Below the pieces are notes generated by a model. The model was given only the letters and a program-made list of their open reading frames with translations. It searched no databases and had not been told where the DNA came from. From Flavobacterium psychrophilum (GTDB lineage Bacteria; Bacteroidota; Bacteroidia; Flavobacteriales; Flavobacteriaceae): 62,106 nt of DNA. The stretch covers positions 1 through 62,106 of the forward strand of contig CALPPS020000003.1 in the NCBI GenBank assembly GCA_943325515.2, given 5' to 3'. The position numbers and the translations under genes were made by a program. Shown here one piece after another: positions 44,627 through 52,323 of this stretch (its first letter is position 1; every line of letters starts with the position of its first letter).

Positions 44627-45667
44627 TTAATAGAATTCTTCTTTTAACAATATTAATGTAAAACAGTTATCAGAAAATTTGAAACCGTCTTGTTCATATA
44701 CGGTGTCAGAAATACGTTTAAAATCAAAATTACCTTTATTTAATTTTGATAATGTATGAATAATCCCGAGTCCCATTCCTGTTCCTTTTTCATACATTTT
44801 TTTTGCTTGCTCACTTCTTTCGCCATTCACTTTGCCGTTTTTTAAAATTTCATCCGTTAAGTACAAGCTTCGCATTTGAAATTTTATTTCTACAAATTCA
44901 TTTCGAATTTGAGATGTACTAATTGATATATTTGTTCTTGGCATTATATAACGTAATGCATTAGTAAAAAGGTGTGTTAATACAGTTTGGACAGTGTTGT
45001 AATTTACATATACTGATAGATCGGTAGCTGAAATATTTACGAAAACACCTTTGCTATTAAAATCTGCTTCAAACTGATAAAATGACATTACAAGAAGTGA
45101 GTGAACTCTTTTATAACCAAATTCATTTTTTTTGATAACTATATTGGGTTTCAGATAGTCAATTACATTGTAGTCATTACTAATTTGTGTTGAAATTTTT
45201 AATATTGAAAGAACCTCTCTAGCAAACCCTCTAGTATTTCTATTAATTAAGTTTTCAATATATACTACTTTATCTTTAGATTCAGATAGGGTTTCTTCTT
45301 TTAAATAACTTAAAATTTTTGAAGTTATTTGAGCATTTAAATTTTTCGTATTATGTATTGATGCTTTAACCATTTCTTCATAATGATCGTGTCGTGAATC
45401 AATAATTGGATTTGCCATTAAAAACATATCAATAGTATGTTTTGCATAAAAATTTGCTTCTTTCCGAACTTTAATTCCATCAAAGCAAATAGCAAAAAAG
45501 TGTCCAGATTTTTGATCGTTTTTTACAATAAAATACCTGTCTTTCCCGCAACTACAAGCATCTCCGACAGCAATTTTTCTTGAACTAATACAATCATGTT
45601 TATCATCAATATTAGAATATTTGAATATTAAATTATTTGTTTCTGCATCGTAACAATAAAATATCAT
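44627..45667 (-). CDS. Soluble histidine-kinase-like GHKL ATPase
   Basis: 346 residues without membrane helices. The N-terminal ~100 residues form a small domain with a Cys cluster (DACSCGKDRYFIV). A possible H box follows (KASIHNTKNLNAQITSKIL near residue 104). The C-terminal GHKL ATPase domain has the N box (LTHLFTNALRY near 238), the G box KGTGMGLGIIHTLSKLN near 295 and a short G2 region. It overlaps the upstream receiver gene by 4 nt. The low-complexity codon use and lack of sensory membrane domain suggest an intracellular signal. Whether it phosphorylates the neighbour or acts as a plain ATPase is not decided by sequence. Confidence 0.75.
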   Translation of the reverse strand: MIFYCYDAETNNLIFKYSNIDDKHDCISSRKIAVGDACSCGKDRYFIVKNDQKSGHFFAICFDGIKVRKEANFYAKHTIDMFLMANPIIDSRHDHYEEMVKASIHNTKNLNAQITSKILSYLKEETLSESKDKVVYIENLINRNTRGFAREVLSILKISTQISNDYNVIDYLKPNIVIKKNEFGYKRVHSLLVMSFYQFEADFNSKGVFVNISATDLSVYVNYNTVQTVLTHLFTNALRYIMPRTNISISTSQIRNEFVEIKFQMRSLYLTDEILKNGKVNGERSEQAKKMYEKGTGMGLGIIHTLSKLNKGNFDFKRISDTVYEQDGFKFSDNCFTLILLKEEFY

Positions 45668-46314
45668 GATACAAAATGTATTAATAATGTTTTTATTCCG
45701 CCAGCTACTTTCATACCTGCCGCTGTAATTTTTAATATCTTTTCCACGTCTATTTCATTTCCATCTATTGCAGTTTTCATTTTTATACTAAATTCTTCTA
45801 GAGTAATTTCTATACCAAAATCTGATTTGTATTTAAAATAAATTTCTTTAATTAGAGAATCCCAATCAAAAAGCTTGTATGAAAGTTCTTCTATTGCACT
45901 ATCAAAAGGATGTGTTTGGCCATCTTTATAAACTTTTTTGTCAACCAAATCAATTGCGTTGTCAAATATATCATGAGAACTGACAGAAGAACAAAGAATA
46001 ATTCTCTTTTCAGGATATTTATCTTTAATATTTCTCACTAAGCCTAACCCTTCTTCTTTAATGTTTAATTTTTTACCAACTCCCTTAATATCAACACATA
46101 CAATGTGAGCATCTTTTAAATCTGTGTTTGTATATTTATCAAGATCTTCAATATATTTTATATGCCAACCCTCGCTTTTTAAAGATTCTACTAAACTTGT
46201 TTCTTCATCATCAATCATTAAGATTCTAGTTTTATCTTTTAATTCAGGTAATGATTTTTTTAAAAACTTTTTATTTTGTTTTTTTTTAAACGGATTCCAC
46301 ATATTTATTTTCAT
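45664..46314 (-). CDS. Receiver-domain protein with unknown C-terminal domain
   Basis: 216 residues. A basic N-terminus (MWNPFKKKQNKKFLKK) precedes a receiver-like domain at about 25-140: the acidic pocket ILMIDDEE, probable phosphoacceptor Asp in HIVCVDIKGVGKK, Ser/Thr in IILCSSVSS and Lys in DLVDKKVYKDG. The acceptor loop is longer than usual. The C-terminal ~75 residues (helical, EITLEEFSIKMKTAI, ending IKTLLIHFVS) match no DNA-binding domain I know. Translationally coupled to the kinase-like gene (ATGA overlap). A start at 46302 is an alternative. Confidence 0.7.
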   Translation of the reverse strand: MKINMWNPFKKKQNKKFLKKSLPELKDKTRILMIDDEETSLVESLKSEGWHIKYIEDLDKYTNTDLKDAHIVCVDIKGVGKKLNIKEEGLGLVRNIKDKYPEKRIILCSSVSSHDIFDNAIDLVDKKVYKDGQTHPFDSAIEELSYKLFDWDSLIKEIYFKYKSDFGIEITLEEFSIKMKTAIDGNEIDVEKILKITAAGMKVAGGIKTLLIHFVS

Positions 46315-46455
46315 ATTAATGTTGTTATATTCTTGATTTCTCCGGTTTTTCTGAGGCTTGCACCTAACTTATTTATTTGCTCAGTTTTATATTCAAAAAC
46401 TGAGCAAAGCCAATTGAATTGGCGGTATAGGCTCAATTAGTATTGAGTATTATTT
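46315..46455. other. Non-coding spacer with a 10-bp hairpin
   Basis: GCTCAGTTTT (46379-46388) pairs with AAAACTGAGC (46396-46405) around a short loop; a CCAATTGAATTGG palindrome follows at 46411. No T run follows, so this is not a clear terminator; it may be part of a repeat at the islet edge. Confidence 0.45.
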
Positions 46456-46625
46456 TATAAACCCCGATAGCGCGATTTTATAATCTGTGCCAAATCAAGC
46501 AAGCCGTTAGCTTTTTTTATTACACCTACTCTTGTTTACAGTTTTCGGTTTCCCTGTATGTTTATTCGTTTTTCTTTTATTAAAAATATATAAAAATCTT
46601 TATAAATCTGAGCTATCGGTTTATA
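46456..46625. mobile_element. MITE-like element B (170 bp)
   Basis: Terminal inverted repeats TATAAACCCCGATAGC (46456-46471) and, inverted, TATAAACCGATAGC (46625-46612) differ only by a 2-nt insertion. The interior has no gene and includes core copy 2 (46517-46556). This form fits a miniature inverted-repeat element. Target-site duplications are not evident. Confidence 0.5.
46517..46556 (+). repeat. Direct-repeat core, copy 2
   Basis: Second copy of the ~41-bp core at 44516-44556, same orientation, roughly 90% identical, here inside the MITE-like element. Confidence 0.68.
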
Positions 46626-46855
46626 GTACCTTATAAAGTATTTTTTTATATTTTTCAAAAGAAGTAAATAATAAGTAAAATCTATTTAACCTATATTAAA
46701 AAATGCGCGTCAGTTTGCATTTCTTGAAAAATAATCCGTTGGCTAATTAAATTATTGATTTTTAGTACCATTAAGTAGTGTGTCTAAAAATAAATCGCCA
46801 GATGAATTCCTTCAAAGTCTAAGCTGTTTTTCAACAGATAAAGCAGGTTTTGTCG
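46626..46855. other. AT-rich intergenic DNA, no gene recognised
   Basis: No credible open frame or RNA gene is seen between the MITE-like element and the coding relic at 46856. Confidence 0.5.
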
Positions 46856-46978
46856 CTACAGAAAGGGGAGTCTTTGCGCAGCGAGGGCAAAAAACTGTGT
46901 AAAAGGTAAGTAATGTTGAATTGACCACGGTACATCATTAAAGTTACCGCATACAATAAACAACTCATCAGGACTAGT
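46856..46978 (-). pseudogene. Possible relic of an endonuclease/exonuclease/phosphatase-like gene
   Basis: One minus frame between two stops reads SPDELFIVCGNFNDVPWS followed by IQHYL. The string resembles the GDFNDVPWS active-site block of EEP-family phosphodiesterases, with Asp changed to Asn. Nothing of the rest of such a gene is visible. Only 40 codons remain, so this is weak. Confidence 0.25.
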
Positions 46979-47040
46979 TTAAAATATAGTAGTAATGCCC
47001 TTAGTGGATAATTGGAGGATAGTAGCAATAGCTTATTTAA

Positions 47041-48285
47041 TTACTCCACAAAATCCATGTGTTTATAATGCGTTTCGCTAATCGTTAAAACAGAGTAAAT
47101 CCCAATTGCAAAAACAACACCACCCACAACAGCCGCAGCCGTGATGACACCTGTGGTTACTTTTAAATAGTCAAACCCTATAAGTAGCAAAGGAACGCTA
47201 CCTCTCACCATGTTAGGAATACTTGTGGTAGCAGTACTTCGTAAATTAGTTCCAAATTGTTCCGCAGCCAACGTAACAAACATGGCCCAAAACCCAGTAG
47301 TCAATCCCATCCAGGCACAAAAGAAATAATAGGTAGTGGCACTCTTAGTGCCACCAAAAAGGAGCAAGGCAACCCCAAGTGCCGTAGCAAGCATCATATA
47401 AAGAATGGTCTTTTTCCGTGAGTGCAACCCATGCGAAACAAAACCACTGGCAAAATCACCAATGGCAGTAAAAGCATAAGTCCACAAAATAGCTTTAGCA
47501 GGATCAATCTTGGCAATACCCATTTCAGGAGCAAACTGATTAGCCATAAAAACCAAGACCCCAATGCAGTACCAAATAGGAACCCCAATAAAGATGCATT
47601 TCATATATTTTACAAACAAGACCTTATTGGTAAAAAAAGAAAGGAAATCACCCCGTTTGATAGACGCATTTTCCTTAACCGTTTTAAACATGCCGCTTTC
47701 AGCCACACTAATACGAAGTACCAACAGGATTAATCCCAAACCACCCCCAATAAGATACGCCATAGACCAACTGCCAGCTAATTCCACCGTAAACTCCGCT
47801 ACTACAGCACCAAGAACTCCAAAACCCGCAACGATAGAAGTGCCTATAGCACGCAATTCTTTGGGTAAGGTTTCACTCACTAAGGTAATCCCAGCGCCCA
47901 ATTCTCCTGCAAGCCCAACCCCAGCAATAAATCGCAACCAAGCATATAGCATCGCTTTGTCACCAAACGCTAGCTCTGGCAATAACCCACAAGCAATATT
48001 TGCCAACGAATAAACCAATATAGAACCAAACAACACTGATAGGCGCCCTTTTTTATCGCCTAAAATCCCCCACAAGATGCCTCCAACAATCATTCCTACC
48101 ATTTGGAAGTTAATAATCATGGTACCTACTTTATCGGCATCCAATCCCAAATCATTCAAACTAGGAATACGCACAATACCAAACAACAATAAATCATAGA
48201 TGTCTACAAAATAGCCCAAAGCGGCAATAATAACAGGAAAACTAAAAAGAATTTTAATTTTTTCTTGACGAGTAAAAGTGGTCAT
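47041..48285 (-). CDS. MFS transporter (metabolite:H+ symporter type)
   Basis: 414-residue major facilitator with about 12 helices. The signature between helices 2 and 3 reads GILGDKKGRLSVL near residue 72. The segment RFIAGVGLAGELGAGITLVSE near 125-145 (core GVGLAGELGAG) resembles the sugar/carboxylate MHS subgroup (ShiA, ProP, KgtP). The start at 48285 (MTTFTRQEKIK) is preferred; the longer frame adds 47 residues that read through dispersed repeat DNA. Substrate not predictable; an organic acid or sugar is likely. Confidence 0.88.
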   Translation of the reverse strand: MTTFTRQEKIKILFSFPVIIAALGYFVDIYDLLLFGIVRIPSLNDLGLDADKVGTMIINFQMVGMIVGGILWGILGDKKGRLSVLFGSILVYSLANIACGLLPELAFGDKAMLYAWLRFIAGVGLAGELGAGITLVSETLPKELRAIGTSIVAGFGVLGAVVAEFTVELAGSWSMAYLIGGGLGLILLVLRISVAESGMFKTVKENASIKRGDFLSFFTNKVLFVKYMKCIFIGVPIWYCIGVLVFMANQFAPEMGIAKIDPAKAILWTYAFTAIGDFASGFVSHGLHSRKKTILYMMLATALGVALLLFGGTKSATTYYFFCAWMGLTTGFWAMFVTLAAEQFGTNLRSTATTSIPNMVRGSVPLLLIGFDYLKVTTGVITAAAVVGGVVFAIGIYSVLTISETHYKHMDFVE

Positions 48286-48345
48286 GGTTTTGGTTTTAGT
48301 TGGATAAATATATAAAAAACTACACATAAAGCACAATTTCAATAT

Positions 48346-48382
48346 TCCCCTCCTTTGTAGGGATGCCCAAAGGGCGGAGTGG
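48346..48382. repeat. Dispersed palindromic repeat
   Basis: CCCCTCCTTTGTAGGGATGC followed by CCAAAGGGCGG forms nested inverted segments (CCCTcCtttGtAGGG; GCCCaaaGGGC). Similar CCCTCC-TTT-GGAGGG words are common between genes in flavobacteria, as I recall. It lies upstream of the MFS gene. Confidence 0.4.
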
Positions 48383-48404
48383 TTAATAGACAACCCATCA
48401 ACTA

Positions 48405-48424
48405 AATATTCGTGTATTCGTGGC
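48405..48424. repeat. ATTCGTG tandem tag
   Basis: Two ATTCGTG words 8 nt apart, ending GGC, in the spacer between the MFS gene and the C1 peptidase gene. Tags of this kind recur in Bacteroidetes intergenic DNA as I recall; no function known to me. Confidence 0.35.
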
Positions 48425-48446
48425 AAACCAATAATTAACCACCATA

Positions 48447-48482
48447 AAAAAAACCTGCAAGAAAAATAATCCTTGCAGGTTT
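48447..48482 (-). terminator. Intrinsic terminator after the C1 peptidase gene
   Basis: On the minus strand AAACCTGCAAG (48482-48472) pairs with CTTGCAGGTTT (48461-48451) and is followed by a T run. An 11-bp perfect stem, 33 bp behind the stop codon. Confidence 0.9.
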
Positions 48483-48514
48483 CCCTTAAACAATTTGCAA
48501 CCAGTTGAGTTGTA

Positions 48515-49660
48515 TTATAAACCCAAAGCTGTTTTGGTTTTTTTAGTCAAACCATCTTTATGTACCATCACTGATATAGCTTTCAATCGAACATACGCCA
48601 CGCTGATATACATGAAACCATCTTTCCCTGATTGTGTGCCCCAAGAGTTCTTTACTTTGTAATAGGCATTGCCTTTTTGGTCCACAACTTTTCCTGTAAT
48701 ATGCATTAAGTGGTCGTCTTGCGTATCATAATTTTCAAATTCCGCCTGACGATAGCTAGCAGAAATCTTTCTCTCTGGTTTGATTTCCGTTAAAATAGTT
48801 GTAGCATCACTTTTATTTTCAGGAACCACAGCTATGCCATATTCTCCCGAAAAAGTACTTTCACTTACATCAGTATCTAGTGATAATGTAAAACCTTTAT
48901 CTAATGCATTATCAATATTTTGTATAAATTCATCTAAAGTTAAATTATACATACTTCCATTAGCAAAATTATCTGGAATACTCAAAATAAATGGAGTATA
49001 AAAAGGATGATTAGTGAATGAAGTGATCGTCACATAGTCATCCAAATTGAGTTTAGTGGTGGCTAAAAATTGCATAGGAGTAAGTCGCTTATCACCAGTT
49101 ACGTTTTTAGAGTCAATAACAGTATTGGGTGATATTACTAAAGAGTTTTCGTCAAACTTACCCATATAAGTATCCAGTATAGCGGCATAATCTTTCTTCC
49201 AAGCAGGATACTTTTTAGGGGTTTCGGCCACTGCTTTTTTAATCACCGCCTGAAGTTCCTCCACCATTTTAGTGTGATTAAAATTCATTTCAGGATTAGT
49301 TTTGCCAATAAAATTGCTTTCAGGAACAATGCCATACTTGCGAGCACTATTAATTACATCGTGACTCAAACCACCTTCGCCAAACTGAGCTTTCCCTTGA
49401 CGCATAACATAATTCTCTGCTTTATCAAGATAGGTATTACGCACATTATACATTTCAGAAAGGTCGATTTTCTTCCCTGTCATACGAGTAATTTCAGCTT
49501 CTAAGAACGAAGTAGTAGCGAAACTCCAGCACGTGCCTGTTTGCCCTTGAGATATAACAGGGCCAGCTTGAATGTCCTTTACCGTTTGAAATTCATAGGG
49601 TTGTGAAAACCCAAGCAGGCTAACCAGCAGCAATAAAAAGCTGAAATAAGATTTATTCAT
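48515..49660 (-). CDS. Exported C1-family (bleomycin hydrolase-like) cysteine peptidase
   Basis: 381 residues with a signal peptide (FSFLLLLVSLLGFSQ). Active-site Gln and Cys lie in VISQGQTGTCWSFATT near residue 40, the His in DDHLMHITGKV near 317 and the Asn in VKNSWGTQSG near 337. Order and spacing match aminopeptidase C/bleomycin hydrolase relatives, but the signal peptide places it in the periplasm or outside. Own terminator; monocistronic. Confidence 0.9.
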   Translation of the reverse strand: MNKSYFSFLLLLVSLLGFSQPYEFQTVKDIQAGPVISQGQTGTCWSFATTSFLEAEITRMTGKKIDLSEMYNVRNTYLDKAENYVMRQGKAQFGEGGLSHDVINSARKYGIVPESNFIGKTNPEMNFNHTKMVEELQAVIKKAVAETPKKYPAWKKDYAAILDTYMGKFDENSLVISPNTVIDSKNVTGDKRLTPMQFLATTKLNLDDYVTITSFTNHPFYTPFILSIPDNFANGSMYNLTLDEFIQNIDNALDKGFTLSLDTDVSESTFSGEYGIAVVPENKSDATTILTEIKPERKISASYRQAEFENYDTQDDHLMHITGKVVDQKGNAYYKVKNSWGTQSGKDGFMYISVAYVRLKAISVMVHKDGLTKKTKTALGL

Positions 49661-49785
49661 AAGTATTCTGTTGAGTTTTAGAATTTGAGTTAAAAATGAT
49701 TTATTTTTACGCTAAAATAATGCAATTCTTTTGTTGCACTCTATTTTTAACGAAAAAATAATAAATCGCACTAAAACCTTTGTTT

Positions 49786-50625
49786 ATGAGCAAAATACAA
49801 TGGCAAACCGCTAAAGTGTTTGAAGATATCACCTATAAAAAATGCAACGGCGTAGCCCGAATTGCCTTCAACAGACCTGATGTTCGAAATGCATTTCGTC
49901 CAAAAACCACTGCAGAATTATTACAAGCCTTTCACGATGCACAAGAAGATACTTCCATAGGTGTGGTATTGCTTTCTGCCGAAGGGCCAAGTTCTAAGGA
50001 TGGTGTATATTCTTTCTGTAGTGGCGGCGATCAAAAAGCACGCGGACAACAAGGCTACGTGGGCGACGATGGTTATCACAGATTAAATATTCTGGATGTA
50101 CAACGTTTAATTCGATTCATGCCAAAAGCCGTTATAGCAGTTGTTCCCGGCTGGGCAGTTGGCGGCGGTCACAGCTTGCATGTTGTTTGTGATTTAACCC
50201 TCGCGAGCAAGGAACACGCTATCTTCAAGCAAACCGACGCCGATGTAACGAGTTTTGATGGTGGATACGGTTCGGCCTATTTGGCAAAAATGGTAGGGCA
50301 GAAGAAAGCCAGAGAGATATTCTTTTTGGGTAGAAATTATAATGCTCAGGAAGCTTTTGAAATGGGAATGGTCAATGCGGTAATTCCACATGCTGAATTG
50401 GAAGACACGGCCTTTGAATGGGCTCAAGAGATTTTGGCTAAATCACCAACATCCATCAAAATGCTAAAGTTTGCTATGAATTTAACCGATGATGGTATGG
50501 TGGGTCAACAAGTATTTGCAGGTGAAGCTACACGATTGGCCTACATGACCGAAGAAGCCAAAGAAGGAAGAGATGCTTTCTTAGAAAAACGAAAACCTAA
50601 CTTTGAAAAGAAATGGTTGCCATAA
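49786..50625 (+). CDS. menB: 1,4-dihydroxy-2-naphthoyl-CoA synthase
   Basis: Crotonase-fold ring closure enzyme of menaquinone synthesis. Landmarks are FNRPDVRNAFRPKTTAEL near residue 31, the oxyanion-hole loop FCSGGDQKARGQQGY near 78, VPGWAVGGGHSLHVVCDL near 125 and TDADVTSFDGGYGSAYLAK near 155. Start ATG 49786 rather than TTG 49780. First gene of the men cluster; a heptad repeat separates it from menA. Confidence 0.95.
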   Translation: MSKIQWQTAKVFEDITYKKCNGVARIAFNRPDVRNAFRPKTTAELLQAFHDAQEDTSIGVVLLSAEGPSSKDGVYSFCSGGDQKARGQQGYVGDDGYHRLNILDVQRLIRFMPKAVIAVVPGWAVGGGHSLHVVCDLTLASKEHAIFKQTDADVTSFDGGYGSAYLAKMVGQKKAREIFFLGRNYNAQEAFEMGMVNAVIPHAELEDTAFEWAQEILAKSPTSIKMLKFAMNLTDDGMVGQQVFAGEATRLAYMTEEAKEGRDAFLEKRKPNFEKKWLP

Positions 50626-50629
50626 AACA

Positions 50630-50675
50630 AGTGTTCAGTAATCAGTTTTGAGTTTACAGTAATTACTGAACAACT
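50630..50675. repeat. Heptad-periodic inverted repeat H7 (AGT/ACT type)
   Basis: AGT occurs at 50630, 50637, 50644, 50651 and 50658, five units exactly 7 nt apart, followed by ACT at 50665 and 50673. It starts 4 nt after the menB stop and ends 34 nt before menA. Confidence 0.7.
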
Positions 50676-50708
50676 TTATACCCTTAAATTTTTAAACAAA
50701 TTTCAAAA

Positions 50709-51632
50709 ATGAAACATTGGATTGAAGCCGCAAGATTGAGAACATTACCCCTTTCCGTTTCGGGAATTATAGTAGGAAGTTTTTATGCTATGTCACAAGC
50801 TATATTTAACTGGAAGATAGTAGTTTTTGCTTTATTAACTACATTAGGACTTCAAATACTTTCTAACTTTGCTAATGATTATGGTGATGGGGTAAAAGGA
50901 ACCGATAATGAAGATAGAGTAGGTCCAAAACGGGCTATTCAAAGCGGAATTATTACACCTCAATCTATGAAAAAGGCAATTTTGTTAACGTCATTAATCA
51001 CCTTGTCTTTCGCTATTTTGTTAATCTATTTTGCTTTTAAGGAAAGTTATCTGTTATACTCTTTCCTTTTTTTGATTTTAGGAATTTTGGCCATTGCATC
51101 TGCTATCAGGTATACGGTTGGTAAAAGTGCTTATGGATATAGAGGTTTTGGTGATGTTTTTGTGTTTGTTTTTTTTGGATTGGTAAGTACTTTTGGTGTC
51201 TATTTTATGTTTTCTAAAGCTTTTGATGGGTTATTATTATTGCCAGCTATAGCTATAGGTTTTTTGAGCGTAGGAGTATTAAACTTAAACAACATGCGTG
51301 ATGAAGAAAGTGATAGAAAGTCAGGTAAAAATACTGTAGTTGTTAAAAATGGTGGCGCTTGGGCAAAGAAATACCATTTCTTTTTAGTCATTTCGGCCAT
51401 GGTATTGATGTTAGTTTTTGCTTATCTAAATAAATTTCATTTTGATCAATATATTTTTGTTGTGGCCTATTTTCCATTAGCTAGTCATTTGATGACAGTA
51501 TATAGAAACAAAAACCCAAAGCTATTAGACCCAGAATTAAAGAAATTGGCTATAAGTACCTTTTTGTTATCAATACTTATGGCGTTATGTTTGATTTTTT
51601 TCATTTCAGACATCATTGTGAATTACATTTAA
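50709..51632 (+). CDS. menA: 1,4-dihydroxy-2-naphthoate polyprenyltransferase
   Basis: UbiA-family membrane enzyme that prenylates DHNA on the way to menaquinone. About nine helices. First Asp-rich motif NFANDYGDGVKGTDNED near residue 56, second region NLNNMRDEESDRKSGKN near 193. 307 residues. Followed after 12 bp by the UPF0173 gene. Confidence 0.94.
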   Translation: MKHWIEAARLRTLPLSVSGIIVGSFYAMSQAIFNWKIVVFALLTTLGLQILSNFANDYGDGVKGTDNEDRVGPKRAIQSGIITPQSMKKAILLTSLITLSFAILLIYFAFKESYLLYSFLFLILGILAIASAIRYTVGKSAYGYRGFGDVFVFVFFGLVSTFGVYFMFSKAFDGLLLLPAIAIGFLSVGVLNLNNMRDEESDRKSGKNTVVVKNGGAWAKKYHFFLVISAMVLMLVFAYLNKFHFDQYIFVVAYFPLASHLMTVYRNKNPKLLDPELKKLAISTFLLSILMALCLIFFISDIIVNYI

Positions 51633-51644
51633 TAAAATACTCCC

Positions 51645-52322
51645 ATGAAAATTACATTCTACGGACACGCAAGTATAGGTATTGAAGTAAGCGATAAAAA
51701 CATTATTATTGACCCATTTATTTCGGGGAACTCATCAGCTTCTCATATTGATATTAATAGCTTAAAAGCAGATTATATTCTTTTAACCCATGCCCATCAA
51801 GATCATACACTGGATGTGGAAACTATTGCCAAGAATACTAATGCAGTAATTGTTTCTAATTATGAAATTGCTTCCTATTATGGAAATAAAGGATTTCAAT
51901 ACCATCCTATGAATCATGGCGGAAGTTGGCAATTTGATTTTGGAAAGGTAAAATATGTTGCTGCCGTGCACTCTAGTTCTTTTCCTGATGGAACGTATGG
52001 AGGAAATCCTGGTGGCTTTGTGATAGAAGGCGAACATAAAAATATCTATATCTCTGGTGATACAGCGCTAACAATGGATATGAAGCTCATTCCGATGCGT
52101 ACCAAGCTAGACTTAGCTATATTTCCAATCGGAAACAATTTCACAATGGATGTAGATGATGCTATTATAGCAGCTGATTTTGTTGATTGCGATAAAATAC
52201 TAGGATGTCACTATAATACTTTTGGGTTTATTGTGATTAATCATGAAGAAGCGATAAAGAAGTTTTTTGACGCAGGAAAAGATTTAATGCTACTAGAAAT
52301 AGGCGAAAGCATCAAACTTTAA
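51645..52322 (+). CDS. UPF0173-type metallo-hydrolase (MBL fold)
   Basis: 225-residue metallo-beta-lactamase fold protein. Metal ligands: THAHQDHTLD near residue 47, the His in AAVHSSSFPDG near 107, ISGDTALTMD near 138 and the terminal GCHYNTFG near 190. It lies in the men operon but is not a known step of menaquinone synthesis; whether it serves the pathway is open. Confidence 0.9.
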   Translation: MKITFYGHASIGIEVSDKNIIIDPFISGNSSASHIDINSLKADYILLTHAHQDHTLDVETIAKNTNAVIVSNYEIASYYGNKGFQYHPMNHGGSWQFDFGKVKYVAAVHSSSFPDGTYGGNPGGFVIEGEHKNIYISGDTALTMDMKLIPMRTKLDLAIFPIGNNFTMDVDDAIIAADFVDCDKILGCHYNTFGFIVINHEEAIKKFFDAGKDLMLLEIGESIKL

Positions 52323-52323
52323 A

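Noticed and set aside
44343..44630. Complete 95-residue protein from the frame at 44343
   Set aside because: Only the first ~46 codons resemble a transposase; the rest reads through the inverted-repeat element and is not protein-like.
46831..47028. 65-residue minus-strand open frame near the MFS gene
   Set aside because: Composition looks random, there is no family match, and another frame of the same DNA gives the better EEP-like relic.
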